The position numbers were made by a program, and so were the translations under genes. This document shows positions 15,379 to 22,831 of a stretch of DNA of 24,129 bases, in pieces. Each line of letters starts with the position of its first letter. The first letter of the stretch is position 1. The stretch is taken from the IMG/VR virus record IMGVR_UViG_3300027608_000151, positions 1 to 24,129 of that record; one strand, written 5' to 3'. Under the pieces are notes generated by a model. That model worked only from the letters and a program-made list of their open reading frames with translations. It was not told the origin of the DNA and ran no database searches. Source of the stretch: a virus.

Positions 15379-15817
15379 CAAATGGAAAGGTCGCTATCTA
15401 GAGCTCGCTAAATGCGTTTCAACTTGGTCAAAGGATCCATCGACTCAGGTTGGATGTGTTGCAATCGGTAGCAAAGGTCAGGTCCTTGCGCAGGGTTATA
15501 ACGGATTCCCTCGTGGAATTGCTGACACCGAATTGCGACTGAATCATCGCCCCACTAAATACAAGTATATGGTTCATGCTGAAATGAATGTAATTTACAA
15601 TGCGACATATAGTGGCGTCTCTTTGGACGGCGCAACGTTATTTGTTCACGGTCTTCCGGTATGTTCAGAATGCGCAAAAGGAATTATTCAGGTTGGAGTA
15701 CGAACCGTTGTTATGCCACATCAAGAGATTCCAGATGCCTGGAGTGAATCGTGGGAATCCACTCGAAACATGTTCAAAGATGCTGGAGTGAATTGGGAAT
15801 TTATTAAACTAGAATAA
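15371..15817 (+). CDS. cd: dCMP deaminase
   Basis: A 148-aa zinc deaminase that converts dCMP to dUMP, the precursor of dTMP. Seen: DPSTQVGCVAIGSKGQVLAQGYNGFPRG, the zinc/catalytic H-A-E (69-71) and P-x-C-x-x-C (C98, C101), as in phage T4 Cd and the ComEB family. The start ATG lies in ATGGATAA, overlapping the hydroxymethylase stop; the frame upstream to 15311 lies wholly inside that gene. In this setting deaminase and hydroxymethylase compete for dCMP, as in T4. The usual allosteric dCTP/dTTP control cannot be judged from the sequence. Confidence 0.92.
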   Translation: MDNKWKGRYLELAKCVSTWSKDPSTQVGCVAIGSKGQVLAQGYNGFPRGIADTELRLNHRPTKYKYMVHAEMNVIYNATYSGVSLDGATLFVHGLPVCSECAKGIIQVGVRTVVMPHQEIPDAWSESWESTRNMFKDAGVNWEFIKLE

Positions 15818-15820
15818 TTT

Positions 15821-16981
15821 ATGGGACTCTTGACTACACGGTATTACGATGAATTTCTTCGCTATTATCAAATAGCAAAAGACCAGCAGGAAAAGTGCAA
15901 CGTATCGGTGCATCATCCTTATGGGATGTTAACACATCTCGAGTCGAACATGAACGACGATCTTCTTGAAAATGTAGAGCTCTATGACGTGGTTGAGCGT
16001 AAATACGCTGGATTCTCTCAGATTGTCAATGATTGTTTTTATGGATGGACTCCTGATCATCCTTATTGGGCAAAGATGTCTGCGGGCAATCATACTACTC
16101 AACGTAAGACCGTGGCCACAAACTGGACTGGAAAGAAATTCTCCCTTGCGGAATGGATGTACATATTCATTCTTCATCGCGTAACCGGTTCTGCCATCAA
16201 TTATGCAACCAAACCGTCTGGTTACCATAACACACTTCTCTTTAAACTTCATGCAGCTTCTTCAATTCCTGAGATGACGGAAATTGTGAAAGCGGAAAAG
16301 TCTCCGTTTTACACTTCAGTTGGATATCAGTTTCCCGCATTTCCAAAACCGCCTGCGGGTTATAAGCGCGGTGGCGATTACTACCTCTGCGAATTTGCTC
16401 CACGTTTGGCCACTGAACTTGCAGATTTCTTAGTTGCAGGAAATAAGAAGTCACTTCGCGAAATTGGCGAATTCATGTTGAGCTGGAATCAAGCAAATGG
16501 AATGCGTAGGTTTGCTTTCCAATATGCAGCAGTTGTTGCTGACGTTGCTGACTGGTTTCCTCAATATGTCCATCGTGATACTCCATTCTATTATGGTACC
16601 AATGCCATTGAGTGCATTTCATATCTTGCGACGCCAACCAAGAAAATGAAGACTGAGGCTTTCCTCGATCTTGTCATGGAAAAGATTCAATCTGATACCG
16701 GGGCATTCCCATATAACGCAGAAGATGTGTGCTGTGACTTTATTCGTTGGGTTGAGAATTACGTTCGCCCAGGTGCGGCATACAACCATCTTGACAGAGA
16801 TAAACTCTGGTCATCACACCGGATCCACGATCACCCGTACGGGCGCCAGAAGCCAATGCTTGAGCTGGGCCTCATTAAATCATTTAACGATCTTGACGTA
16901 CATCCATCAGACGACTATGTCATTAGCCGTGCCGGAGTCACTGTCGAAAAATACAAAGAGCTCTGCAAAACCTTAAAATAA
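15821..16981 (+). CDS. Putative amino acid:DNA transferase-like protein (aGPT-pyrophosphorylase-like)
   Basis: A 386-aa, mainly helical protein. The core EWMYIFILHRVTGSAINYA followed by GYHNTLL (about 112-140), a FPAFPKPPAGYKRGG loop, and the later RDKLWSSHRIHDHPYGRQKP (about 322-341) recall the alpha-glutamyl/putrescinyl-thymine pyrophosphorylase group, DNA-glycosylase-like proteins that put amino acids or polyamines on phosphorylated 5-hydroxymethyluracil in phage DNA. This is pattern recognition, not an alignment. It lies three bases after the deaminase and just before a PLP enzyme, a setting that fits base hypermodification. No P-loop kinase domain is fused and none is seen in the window. 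If the base is hydroxymethylcytosine, it acts on a new substrate. No SD; ATG follows TAATTT. Confidence 0.5.
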   Translation: MGLLTTRYYDEFLRYYQIAKDQQEKCNVSVHHPYGMLTHLESNMNDDLLENVELYDVVERKYAGFSQIVNDCFYGWTPDHPYWAKMSAGNHTTQRKTVATNWTGKKFSLAEWMYIFILHRVTGSAINYATKPSGYHNTLLFKLHAASSIPEMTEIVKAEKSPFYTSVGYQFPAFPKPPAGYKRGGDYYLCEFAPRLATELADFLVAGNKKSLREIGEFMLSWNQANGMRRFAFQYAAVVADVADWFPQYVHRDTPFYYGTNAIECISYLATPTKKMKTEAFLDLVMEKIQSDTGAFPYNAEDVCCDFIRWVENYVRPGAAYNHLDRDKLWSSHRIHDHPYGRQKPMLELGLIKSFNDLDVHPSDDYVISRAGVTVEKYKELCKTLK

Positions 16982-16982
16982 T

Positions 16983-17873
16983 ATGTCCCACGACAATCAT
17001 GTCATAGATGGTTTAAATAAAGATGTTGGACTCATGTCCTGGAAAGAAGCCAAGGACTATTATCTTTCGCTGTGCGAAGGATGGACTCCGTATAATCCAG
17101 ATCCCGTCATCATTGAACACGACGGAGTTCAGGTGGTTCGAGACGATCTCATCGTAGGAACGAAAACAAGAGCTGGTGATTTACTTGTTGCAAAAATCAA
17201 ATCGAATCACATTGTTTATTCGCAACCTCGCGTTGGACTTGCAGGAGTATCGATCTGCGATACCGCAAATCGGATTCATAAAAAGGTCACTCTTTTCATG
17301 CCGTCTTCGAAGAAAATTTCGCCTCATCAGGCTTGCTGCATTGAACGTGGAGCAACACCGATCTTTGAACGTATTGCGGCAATGCCGAATCTGAATCGAC
17401 TTGCTGAAAAGTGGGCAAAAGACAATAATGCATTTTTTGTTCCATTAGGTCTAAGACATGAATACGCCACTGCGGGTATTATTCATGCTGCATCTAAATT
17501 GCCAGAACCCGATGAAGTCTATGTTGCTATTTCTACCGGCGTATTGACCCGAGCTCTTCAAATTGCCTGGCCCAATGCCAAATTTACCTGCATCGCCGTC
17601 GCCCGCAATCTGAAAGAAGGTGAATTAGGTCGTGCAACTGTGATTAGCGAACCGCTAGACTTTCAAACTCCGGAAAAGAAAGAGAACCTACCGCCGTTTC
17701 CAACAGTGATTACATACGACGCAAAGGTCTGGAAATATATTCCTAAAAATACCGGAAAGAAGATTTTAATGTGGAATGTTGGAACTGATCCGGTTTTAAA
17801 AGATGCATCAATTATAGATAGAACAGATTCTTATAGAAAATGGAAGAAAGATGAACAATTGGCAGAATTATGA
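16983..17873 (+). CDS. Fold-type II PLP-dependent enzyme
   Basis: A 296-aa enzyme with the look of the tryptophan-synthase-beta/ACC-deaminase fold. Seen: VGTKTRAGDLLVA (about 58-70), matching the G-N-K-T-R-K-L-E-x-L block whose Lys (here K61) binds pyridoxal phosphate; SQPRVGLAGVSICDTAN (about 80-96) as the substrate/cofactor strand-helix; LFMPSSKKISPHQ and a C-terminal half with EVYVAISTGVLTRALQ, where the PLP-phosphate-binding loop is expected. It is about 30-50 residues shorter than many relatives. It follows the transferase-like gene by one base and overlaps the next by ATGA, so it is part of the cluster. Probable role: an elimination, replacement or decarboxylation on an amino acid, free or already attached to the base. 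Substrate unknown. Confidence 0.6.
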   Translation: MSHDNHVIDGLNKDVGLMSWKEAKDYYLSLCEGWTPYNPDPVIIEHDGVQVVRDDLIVGTKTRAGDLLVAKIKSNHIVYSQPRVGLAGVSICDTANRIHKKVTLFMPSSKKISPHQACCIERGATPIFERIAAMPNLNRLAEKWAKDNNAFFVPLGLRHEYATAGIIHAASKLPEPDEVYVAISTGVLTRALQIAWPNAKFTCIAVARNLKEGELGRATVISEPLDFQTPEKKENLPPFPTVITYDAKVWKYIPKNTGKKILMWNVGTDPVLKDASIIDRTDSYRKWKKDEQLAEL

Positions 17874-18868
17874 ACGTTTTAATCACGACTCCAATGGCTC
17901 CAATCTCGGAGCGTATTTCGTCTCATCGGGCTGCGCAGGCTGCAATCTATGCTGATCAATTAAGGTACATTGGTCACGATGTTACTGTTAACTATGGCGG
18001 TAAGATCGAAGATTACAATGACTTTGAATGCATTGCTGTTTATCACGGTAATGATTGGGGTGGTACGGTAAATTTGTTTGGTGGAGTAAAGCAGTACGGG
18101 TCAATTGATCAGATCGTTCGTCTATCTAAATTCACTGGTAAAGTTCTTTCTCTCGTGATCGATTTCCCGAAATATTCTGAGATGATCAAGCCGCGGGTGG
18201 ATAAAGAACCAGCATCGCATCCGGATTGGAAGAGTGTTGACTGGACTAACTTGGCACAGATTGAAACATTCGCAACGGTCATCAATCCCAACAATGAACT
18301 TCCTAGCACGCAACTAGCATTTGGTGATTCCCACGCAATTTCTATGTATCGACCCGGCTGGAAAGTTAATTCGGTTCCCTTCAAGACCCTTCACGGTGCA
18401 CTTGATATAGGTCTCGAATCATTCGTTCCGGATAATACGCTGGTGTATTTTGAATTGGAAGTTTATTTTGGCAACATTGATATTCGCCACCATCTACTTC
18501 GTCAGCCGGATCCAGTCAAAGCTACGCAGGCTCTTGTGGCAGAATATGTGAAGCAATGCCAAGATCTCTCTGAGAAACATAATGCAGAGGTGACAATCTG
18601 GGAACCGCTTCCGATTGAAAACGAATCGCGTAAACTACCAAAGACTGGGTATTACAAAGACGCTCCGTTTTACGGGAGCTGGAATGAACGTAACGAAATT
18701 CGAAAGATCTTTGTTAGGGAACTAGAGGAAAACGTCAAAGGAAACGTTCGTGTGTTTAAATGGGTTTCAAAGCTAATGAATCTCAAAGGCGAATTAGATT
18801 TTGCCTGCATGGAAAAACCACAATCTGTTCATTTATCCAGAGAATTTTATCCTCACTGGAATCAATAA
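17870..18868 (+). CDS. SGNH-hydrolase-like protein
   Basis: A 332-aa protein. The N-terminal 130 residues form an alpha/beta domain (MNVLITTPMAPISE, LRYIGHDVTVNYGGK) that resembles the start of GT-B glycosyltransferases but lacks enough to name it. The middle has SGNH blocks: FGDSHA (G152, D153, S154, H155) and VYFGNIDIRHHL (G201, N202, D204, R206), and the end has SVHLSREFYPHW, where the catalytic His would lie. The Asp usually found three residues before that His is not there. Such proteins hydrolyse or transfer acyl groups. ATGA overlap with the PLP gene argues that it works in the same pathway, perhaps on the modified base or on an activated precursor. Confidence 0.55.
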   Translation: MNVLITTPMAPISERISSHRAAQAAIYADQLRYIGHDVTVNYGGKIEDYNDFECIAVYHGNDWGGTVNLFGGVKQYGSIDQIVRLSKFTGKVLSLVIDFPKYSEMIKPRVDKEPASHPDWKSVDWTNLAQIETFATVINPNNELPSTQLAFGDSHAISMYRPGWKVNSVPFKTLHGALDIGLESFVPDNTLVYFELEVYFGNIDIRHHLLRQPDPVKATQALVAEYVKQCQDLSEKHNAEVTIWEPLPIENESRKLPKTGYYKDAPFYGSWNERNEIRKIFVRELEENVKGNVRVFKWVSKLMNLKGELDFACMEKPQSVHLSREFYPHWNQ

Positions 18869-18872
18869 AAGA

Positions 18873-18901
18873 TGTACAGATCCGCAAAACTATAGTATAT
18901 T
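18873..18901 (+). promoter_or_regulatory. Promoter of uvsX, TGTACA-N17-TATATT
   Basis: TGTACA (18873-18878), 17 bases, TATATT (18896-18901). The predicted transcription start, 18908, is the A of the uvsX ATG. An alternative -10, TATAGT (18891-18896), would start five bases earlier. Confidence 0.65.
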
Positions 18902-18907
18902 TCTATT

Positions 18908-19948
18908 ATGTCATCACTACTCGCCAAATTAAAAAAGAATTCGCGGATTGAAAGTTCCGCCACTCTTGAGGATTCTCAGATCTTCAATCAAAGCCCCAGT
19001 ATTCCTACGGATGTTCCCATGATCAATGTTGCTCTTTCGGGCGATCTTGAGAAAGGTCTCACATCAGGTCTTACTGTCCTCGCAGGTCCTTCAAAGCACT
19101 TCAAGACTTCATTTGCACTGATCATGATTGCTGCGTACATGAAGAAATATCCCGAGTCGGTTGTTCTCTTTTATGATTCGGAATTTGGTTCTCCTCAGGC
19201 TTATTTCAAGACCTTTGGCATTGACACTAGCCGTGTTCTTCATTGCCCAATTCTGAATGTCGAAGATCTCAAATTCGATCTCATGAAGCAATTAGATGGC
19301 ATCGAGAAGAGCGATAAAGTAATTATCATGATTGACTCTGTGGGTAATCTTGCTTCTAAGAAAGAAGTTGAGGATGCTCTGAATGAGAAATCTGTGGCTG
19401 ATATGACTCGTGCAAAAGCATTCAAGAGTCTCTTCCGCATGGTCACTCCACATCTTGCAATGAAGGACATCCCCCTCGTTGCGGTTGGTCATACATACAA
19501 GACTCAGGACATGTATCCCAAGGATGTTCTTTCAGGTGGCACGGGTCTCTACTATTCTGCCAACACCGTCTGGATTCTCGGGCGTCAGCAAGACAAGGGC
19601 GATGAAGGCATTGAAGGTTACCATTTCGTAATCAATGTTGACAAATCCCGGTTCGTGAAAGAAAAGTCTAAAGTTCCTATCTCAGTCTCGTTTGCAAATG
19701 GCGTTGAGAAATACTCAGGTCTTCTTGATGTTGCCCTTGAGGGCGGATTTGTCACAAAGCCGTCAATGGGATGGTATGCAAAGAAGGGTGATGATGCTAA
19801 ATTCCGTGAGAAAGATACATACAATAAGGAATTCTGGCAGGACATCCTTGATTTAAAGGAATTCAAAGACTATATTCGTCAACGTTATACTCTTGGTATT
19901 GATGGACAACACTACAGTCCAGCAATTATTGATGACGATGAAATCTAA
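18908..19948 (+). CDS. uvsX: RecA-like recombinase UvsX
   Basis: A 346-aa strand-exchange recombinase (T4 UvsX: 391 aa) that pairs homologous DNA in recombination-dependent replication and repair. Seen: Walker A GPSKHFKTS (60-68), similar to the T4 form, then VVLFYDSEFGSP, Walker B VIIMIDSVGNL, the L2-like loop region around SGGTGLYYSANTVW and an acidic C-terminal tail ending DDDEI, as in UvsX. The ATG has no SD and sits on the predicted transcription start. It works with the gp46/47 nuclease encoded at the left edge and with gp41 downstream. The next gene's start lies inside its last codons. Confidence 0.93.
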   Translation: MSSLLAKLKKNSRIESSATLEDSQIFNQSPSIPTDVPMINVALSGDLEKGLTSGLTVLAGPSKHFKTSFALIMIAAYMKKYPESVVLFYDSEFGSPQAYFKTFGIDTSRVLHCPILNVEDLKFDLMKQLDGIEKSDKVIIMIDSVGNLASKKEVEDALNEKSVADMTRAKAFKSLFRMVTPHLAMKDIPLVAVGHTYKTQDMYPKDVLSGGTGLYYSANTVWILGRQQDKGDEGIEGYHFVINVDKSRFVKEKSKVPISVSFANGVEKYSGLLDVALEGGFVTKPSMGWYAKKGDDAKFREKDTYNKEFWQDILDLKEFKDYIRQRYTLGIDGQHYSPAIIDDDEI

Positions 19949-20294
19949 TTCAATTACATCTAATTCATATGCATTCGTCGAGAAACCTCTCTCGGAAATG
20001 TATTCCGTGAAGATCAAGGAGGGTGAATACTCGGGTGCTATTGTTACATACGGAAAGGTCTCTATCAACGAGAGTGACGATAGACAAACCGCAAGACTTT
20101 CCTTTCAATTTAAATTAGATGAAGCTCCAGCCCCTCATAATATTGCAGAGCTGGAAAAGTCCGAAGATTTTAACAATCATCTCGGTGACATTCTAAGTCA
20201 TATTATTCAAAGTGCCTTTGATAGTGGTAAATACAAATTCGGATCAGATGACAAACAACCTACAAACAACAATTCTGCAGAAGTTAGTGAATGA
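19932..20294 (+). CDS. Hypothetical protein between uvsX and helicase
   Basis: A 120-aa acidic protein that I do not recognise. It has alternating strands in the first half (MYSVKIKEGEYSGAIVTYGKVS, ARLSFQFKLD) and a helix plus disordered Asn/Gln-rich tail. T4 has gene 40 (about 114 aa) in the same place between uvsX and 41, but I see no clear sequence match. ATG 19932 or 19938 overlaps the uvsX stop; the longer frame from 19893 lies within uvsX. It overlaps the helicase start by 47 bases. A replisome accessory role is possible from position only. Confidence 0.6.
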   Translation: MTMKSNSITSNSYAFVEKPLSEMYSVKIKEGEYSGAIVTYGKVSINESDDRQTARLSFQFKLDEAPAPHNIAELEKSEDFNNHLGDILSHIIQSAFDSGKYKFGSDDKQPTNNNSAEVSE

Positions 20295-21618
20295 TGAAGG
20301 GTATTGCCGCAAGGTACTGCCATTTATTAAATCTGAATATTTTGAGGGAGCTCATAAGGCAACATACAAACTTGTCATTGACTTTATTGTTAAATACAAT
20401 AAGTTGCCAACTCCTACAACTCTGCATATCGACCTAGAAAAGGCTGATGTACGAGAAGACATATATCCAGAGACTGCAAAGTTAATCGAGAGTCTGGATC
20501 AAAATCCCAAGGTGGAGGATCTTTGGCTGATCGAGAGCACCGAGAAGTGGTGCAAAGACCGTGCAGTGTTTTTAGCGATTATGGAATCGATTCAGATCAT
20601 TGATGGGAAGCGCCAGGATACTTCTCAGGGTGCAATTCCAGAGATTCTCCAGAAAGCATTGGCAATTAACTTTGACAACTCGGTGGGTCATGACTATATT
20701 GCCAATGCTGATGATCGATTTGATTTTTATCACAAAGTAGAAGATCGCACTCCATTCGATCTTGAGATGTTCAATACCATTACCAAGGGCGGTGTTCCTC
20801 GCAAGACCTTGAATATCTGTCTTGCGGGTACGGGCGTGGGTAAATCCCTCTTCATGTGCCACGTGGCATCATCGTATCTTGTTCAAGGAAAGAAGGTTCT
20901 CTACATTACATTAGAAATGTCCGAGGAACGTATTGCAGAACGTATCGATGCAAATTTGATGAATATCAATATTGATCAACTGGTGACTCTTCCCAAGGAT
21001 CTCTATGATAGCAAAATTCAAAAGATTGCATCAAAGACAAATGGTGCACTCATCATCAAGGAATATCCCACAGCATCGGCTCATGCCGGTCACTTCCGTG
21101 CTCTTTTGAATGAATTAAAGTTAAAGAAAGATTTTACTCCGGATGTGATCTTTATTGATTATCTGAATATCTGTGCATCGGCACGTATGAAGGGAGTTGG
21201 TGGTGCAGTAAATACCTATTCGTTCATTAAGGCAATCGCGGAAGAGATTCGTGGTCTTGCCGTAGAGTTTAATGTTCCGATCTTTTCCGCAACGCAGACA
21301 ACTCGAGCTGGATTTAATTCATCCGATGTTGAACTTACAGACACATCCGAATCATTCGGTCTTCCAGCAACTGCCGACCTCATGTTTGCACTCATCTCCA
21401 CAGAAGAACTTGAGAAGCTGGGACAACTCATTGTAAAACAGCTCAAGAATCGCTACAATGATCTTACAAGTCACAAGCGGTTTATTATTGGAGTTGATCG
21501 ATCAAAGATGAAACTCTTTGATGTCGAGTTAAAGGCTCAAAATTTAGCAAAAGAACCAACCTCCTCAAAAGTAGTAACACAATCCCGCGGCAATTTTAGC
21601 GGATTTAAAGTAGAATAA
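20248..21618 (+). CDS. 41: Replicative DNA helicase gp41 (DnaB-type)
   Basis: A 456-aa hexameric 5'-3' helicase (T4 gp41: 475 aa). Seen: an N-terminal helical domain, Walker A AGTGVGKS (193-200), KVLYITLEMSEERIAERID, Walker B VIFIDYLNI and motif H4-like PIFSATQTTRAGF, followed by LPATADLMFAL and an RYND segment, all of RecA-fold type IV helicases. It unwinds the lagging-strand template and recruits primase; the local candidate primase is the AEP-like protein at 12196. ATG 20248 is favoured over the GTG at 20212; both lie inside the upstream gene, suggesting coupling. The C-terminus is Ser/Thr-rich. Confidence 0.93.
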   Translation: MTNNLQTTILQKLVNDEGYCRKVLPFIKSEYFEGAHKATYKLVIDFIVKYNKLPTPTTLHIDLEKADVREDIYPETAKLIESLDQNPKVEDLWLIESTEKWCKDRAVFLAIMESIQIIDGKRQDTSQGAIPEILQKALAINFDNSVGHDYIANADDRFDFYHKVEDRTPFDLEMFNTITKGGVPRKTLNICLAGTGVGKSLFMCHVASSYLVQGKKVLYITLEMSEERIAERIDANLMNINIDQLVTLPKDLYDSKIQKIASKTNGALIIKEYPTASAHAGHFRALLNELKLKKDFTPDVIFIDYLNICASARMKGVGGAVNTYSFIKAIAEEIRGLAVEFNVPIFSATQTTRAGFNSSDVELTDTSESFGLPATADLMFALISTEELEKLGQLIVKQLKNRYNDLTSHKRFIIGVDRSKMKLFDVELKAQNLAKEPTSSKVVTQSRGNFSGFKVE

Positions 21619-21622
21619 TATT

Positions 21623-21718
21623 ATGGAAACACAAATGGAATTCAATCAAATCAGTAGCAGCTTCATTCTTTTGAATGATCAGATGACATTGTCATTTTTT
21701 AGTGTACAAATAGGGTAA
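21623..21718 (+). CDS. Possible 31-aa peptide
   Basis: A short frame begins at an ATG five bases after the helicase stop, in the TAATATT-ATG context seen at other gene junctions, and encodes METQMEFNQISSSFILLNDQ followed by 11 residues. It covers a small hairpin (21683-21695) and the -35 of the next promoter, so it may be fortuitous. Confidence 0.2.
   Translation: METQMEFNQISSSFILLNDQMTLSFFSVQIG
21683..21700 (+). terminator. Possible weak terminator after the helicase gene
   Basis: ATGAC-ATT-GTCAT followed by TTTTTT. The stem is only five pairs, so termination would be inefficient, but the U-run and place between two transcripts fit. Confidence 0.4.
21694..21710 (+). repeat. 17-base direct repeat, left copy
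   Basis: attttttagtgtacaaa occurs here and at 22294-22310, exactly 600 bases apart, flanking the 191-aa gene. This copy includes the TGTACA -35 box of that gene's promoter. Confidence 0.7.
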
Positions 21719-21731
21719 TTCGGTATAGGAT
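21703..21731 (+). promoter_or_regulatory. Promoter, TGTACA-N17-TAGGAT
   Basis: TGTACA (21703-21708), 17 bases, TAGGAT (21726-21731), overlapped by TATAAT (21731-21736). The predicted transcription start is 21738 or 21743, six or one bases before the ATG at 21744. Confidence 0.7.
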
Positions 21732-21743
21732 ATAATCTACAAT

Positions 21744-22319
21744 ATGGGAATGTTCGATACAATTCAATGCAGCGATGCAATGCCGTTTAATGACGACATG
21801 GCCGCTTTGGGACTTAATGTCCGTGACTGGAGCTTTCAAACGAAAGACCTTACCGACCTTATGTCGGTATATGTTTTACAGGATGGTATCCTGTATGAAA
21901 GAAGGTACAAAGAAACAAAATGGATTGAGCCTGATTTCAGCCGCGAACCAAGGTTGGGAAATTTTGGTCATATGGAATATACCGGAGAGTATCTTGAAGA
22001 TACAAAACATCATGGTGTAATAAATATGTATGATTACCGGCAAGATGTAATGGGGTGGGATTGCTATATTGAGTATGCTGTTACTTTTACGGATGGCAAA
22101 GTAACTCATACCGAATTAACAGAGTTTACCAAGGAAGACAGCGCTCCAAGAATTCAAAAAAGTAAAGAACTGTGGGATAGAATTGATGCTTATAAAGCTA
22201 AATGGTATAACAGATACATTTTTTATACGAAGCCGTATCGTTTCTTTCGTTTACATCTTATCAAGCTGATTGGAGTAATCCGCAGGTGCTGTGATTTTTT
22301 AGTGTACAAACTACCATAA
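21744..22319 (+). CDS. Hypothetical phage protein (MGMFDxIxC type)
   Basis: A 191-aa protein whose opening MGMFDTIQCSDAMPF is a recurrent start of small phage proteins of unknown function. Further features: FQTKDLTDLMSVYVLQDGILYE, a GHMEYTGEYLED segment, several strands (YIEYAVTFTDGKVTHTELTEF), then a C-terminal basic, hydrophobic stretch (YRFFRLHLIKLIGVIRRCCDF) that could be an amphipathic membrane anchor. Its last codons lie in the right copy of the 17-base repeat. It is rich in A+T compared with the replication genes, typical of accessory phage cargo. The ATG is close to the predicted transcription start, with no SD. Confidence 0.7.
   Translation: MGMFDTIQCSDAMPFNDDMAALGLNVRDWSFQTKDLTDLMSVYVLQDGILYERRYKETKWIEPDFSREPRLGNFGHMEYTGEYLEDTKHHGVINMYDYRQDVMGWDCYIEYAVTFTDGKVTHTELTEFTKEDSAPRIQKSKELWDRIDAYKAKWYNRYIFYTKPYRFFRLHLIKLIGVIRRCCDFLVYKLP
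22294..22310 (+). repeat. 17-base direct repeat, right copy
   Basis: Identical to 21694-21710. Here it encodes the terminal FLVYK of the preceding protein, and no -10 follows at the proper distance, so only the left copy works as a promoter part. Confidence 0.7.
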
Positions 22320-22325
22320 CCAACA

Positions 22326-22631
22326 ATGACAAACCAAGACAAAAAGACATCATCTCAGGGCTTTCGCAGAAAACTCAAGAAATTCACCGAGACGGTGAAG
22401 TACATGCGCGAGATGAATAGGATTCCACGCGCCCAGAAGCTAAAGAGCTCGGCAACGGATCAGGAGAAGGAAGCACATGCAAAGAAATACGCATTTGTTC
22501 CAGATACGTCAACCATCATGTTCTTTTGCATCCCTCAAGAGGGCGGTTCACAGCGTTATATTTCTCAAAAGCCCCTGACCGCAGCGGAGGAAACATCCGA
22601 CGCTCCGACTGGCGCACCTCAGGTGCTCTAA
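22326..22631 (+). CDS. Hypothetical basic protein
   Basis: A 101-aa protein, strongly basic and Lys/Arg-rich in its first 60 residues (GFRRKLKKFTETVKYMREMN), with a short hydrophobic MFFCIP segment and an acidic/Pro-rich tail. No known domain. It starts seven bases after the previous stop in an ACCAACA-ATG context without SD. Charge distribution suggests a nucleic-acid-binding or host-interaction protein, but nothing specific. Same operon as the flanking small genes. Confidence 0.6.
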   Translation: MTNQDKKTSSQGFRRKLKKFTETVKYMREMNRIPRAQKLKSSATDQEKEAHAKKYAFVPDTSTIMFFCIPQEGGSQRYISQKPLTAAEETSDAPTGAPQVL

Positions 22632-22635
22632 TTGC

Positions 22636-22830
22636 ATGAAAGCATTCTCTATAGCATTGGCCATTGTGGCGGGCATACTTTTGTTAATATGGTTTCCATT
22701 TGCAGTTACCTGGAGCCTGAATACTCTTTTTGGTCTGTCGATACCCGTAACTCCAAAAACATGGTTGGCCACAATGGTACTTTTAATGGTTCTTGGAACA
22801 TCATCTCGGATTAGTACCACAAAAAAATAA
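22636..22830 (+). CDS. Small two-helix membrane protein
   Basis: A 64-aa protein with a hydrophobic segment at about 5-32 (ALAIVAGILLLIWFPFAV) and another at about 43-56 (WLATMVLLMVLG), ending in a polar SSRISTTKK tail. This is the layout of a small inner-membrane protein. It begins four bases after the preceding stop and ends one base before the next start. Functions such as superinfection control or lysis are common for such proteins, but no motif decides. A 60-aa overlapping frame at 22632 is rejected because it lacks any membrane or domain signal and shares the region. Confidence 0.55.
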   Translation: MKAFSIALAIVAGILLLIWFPFAVTWSLNTLFGLSIPVTPKTWLATMVLLMVLGTSSRISTTKK

Positions 22831-22831
22831 T

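Noticed and set aside
21684-21712. Remnant of a duplicated gene end (HFLVYK-stop) at the left 17-base repeat
   Set aside because: In that frame a stop codon occurs only four codons upstream, so no longer paralogous coding sequence is visible.
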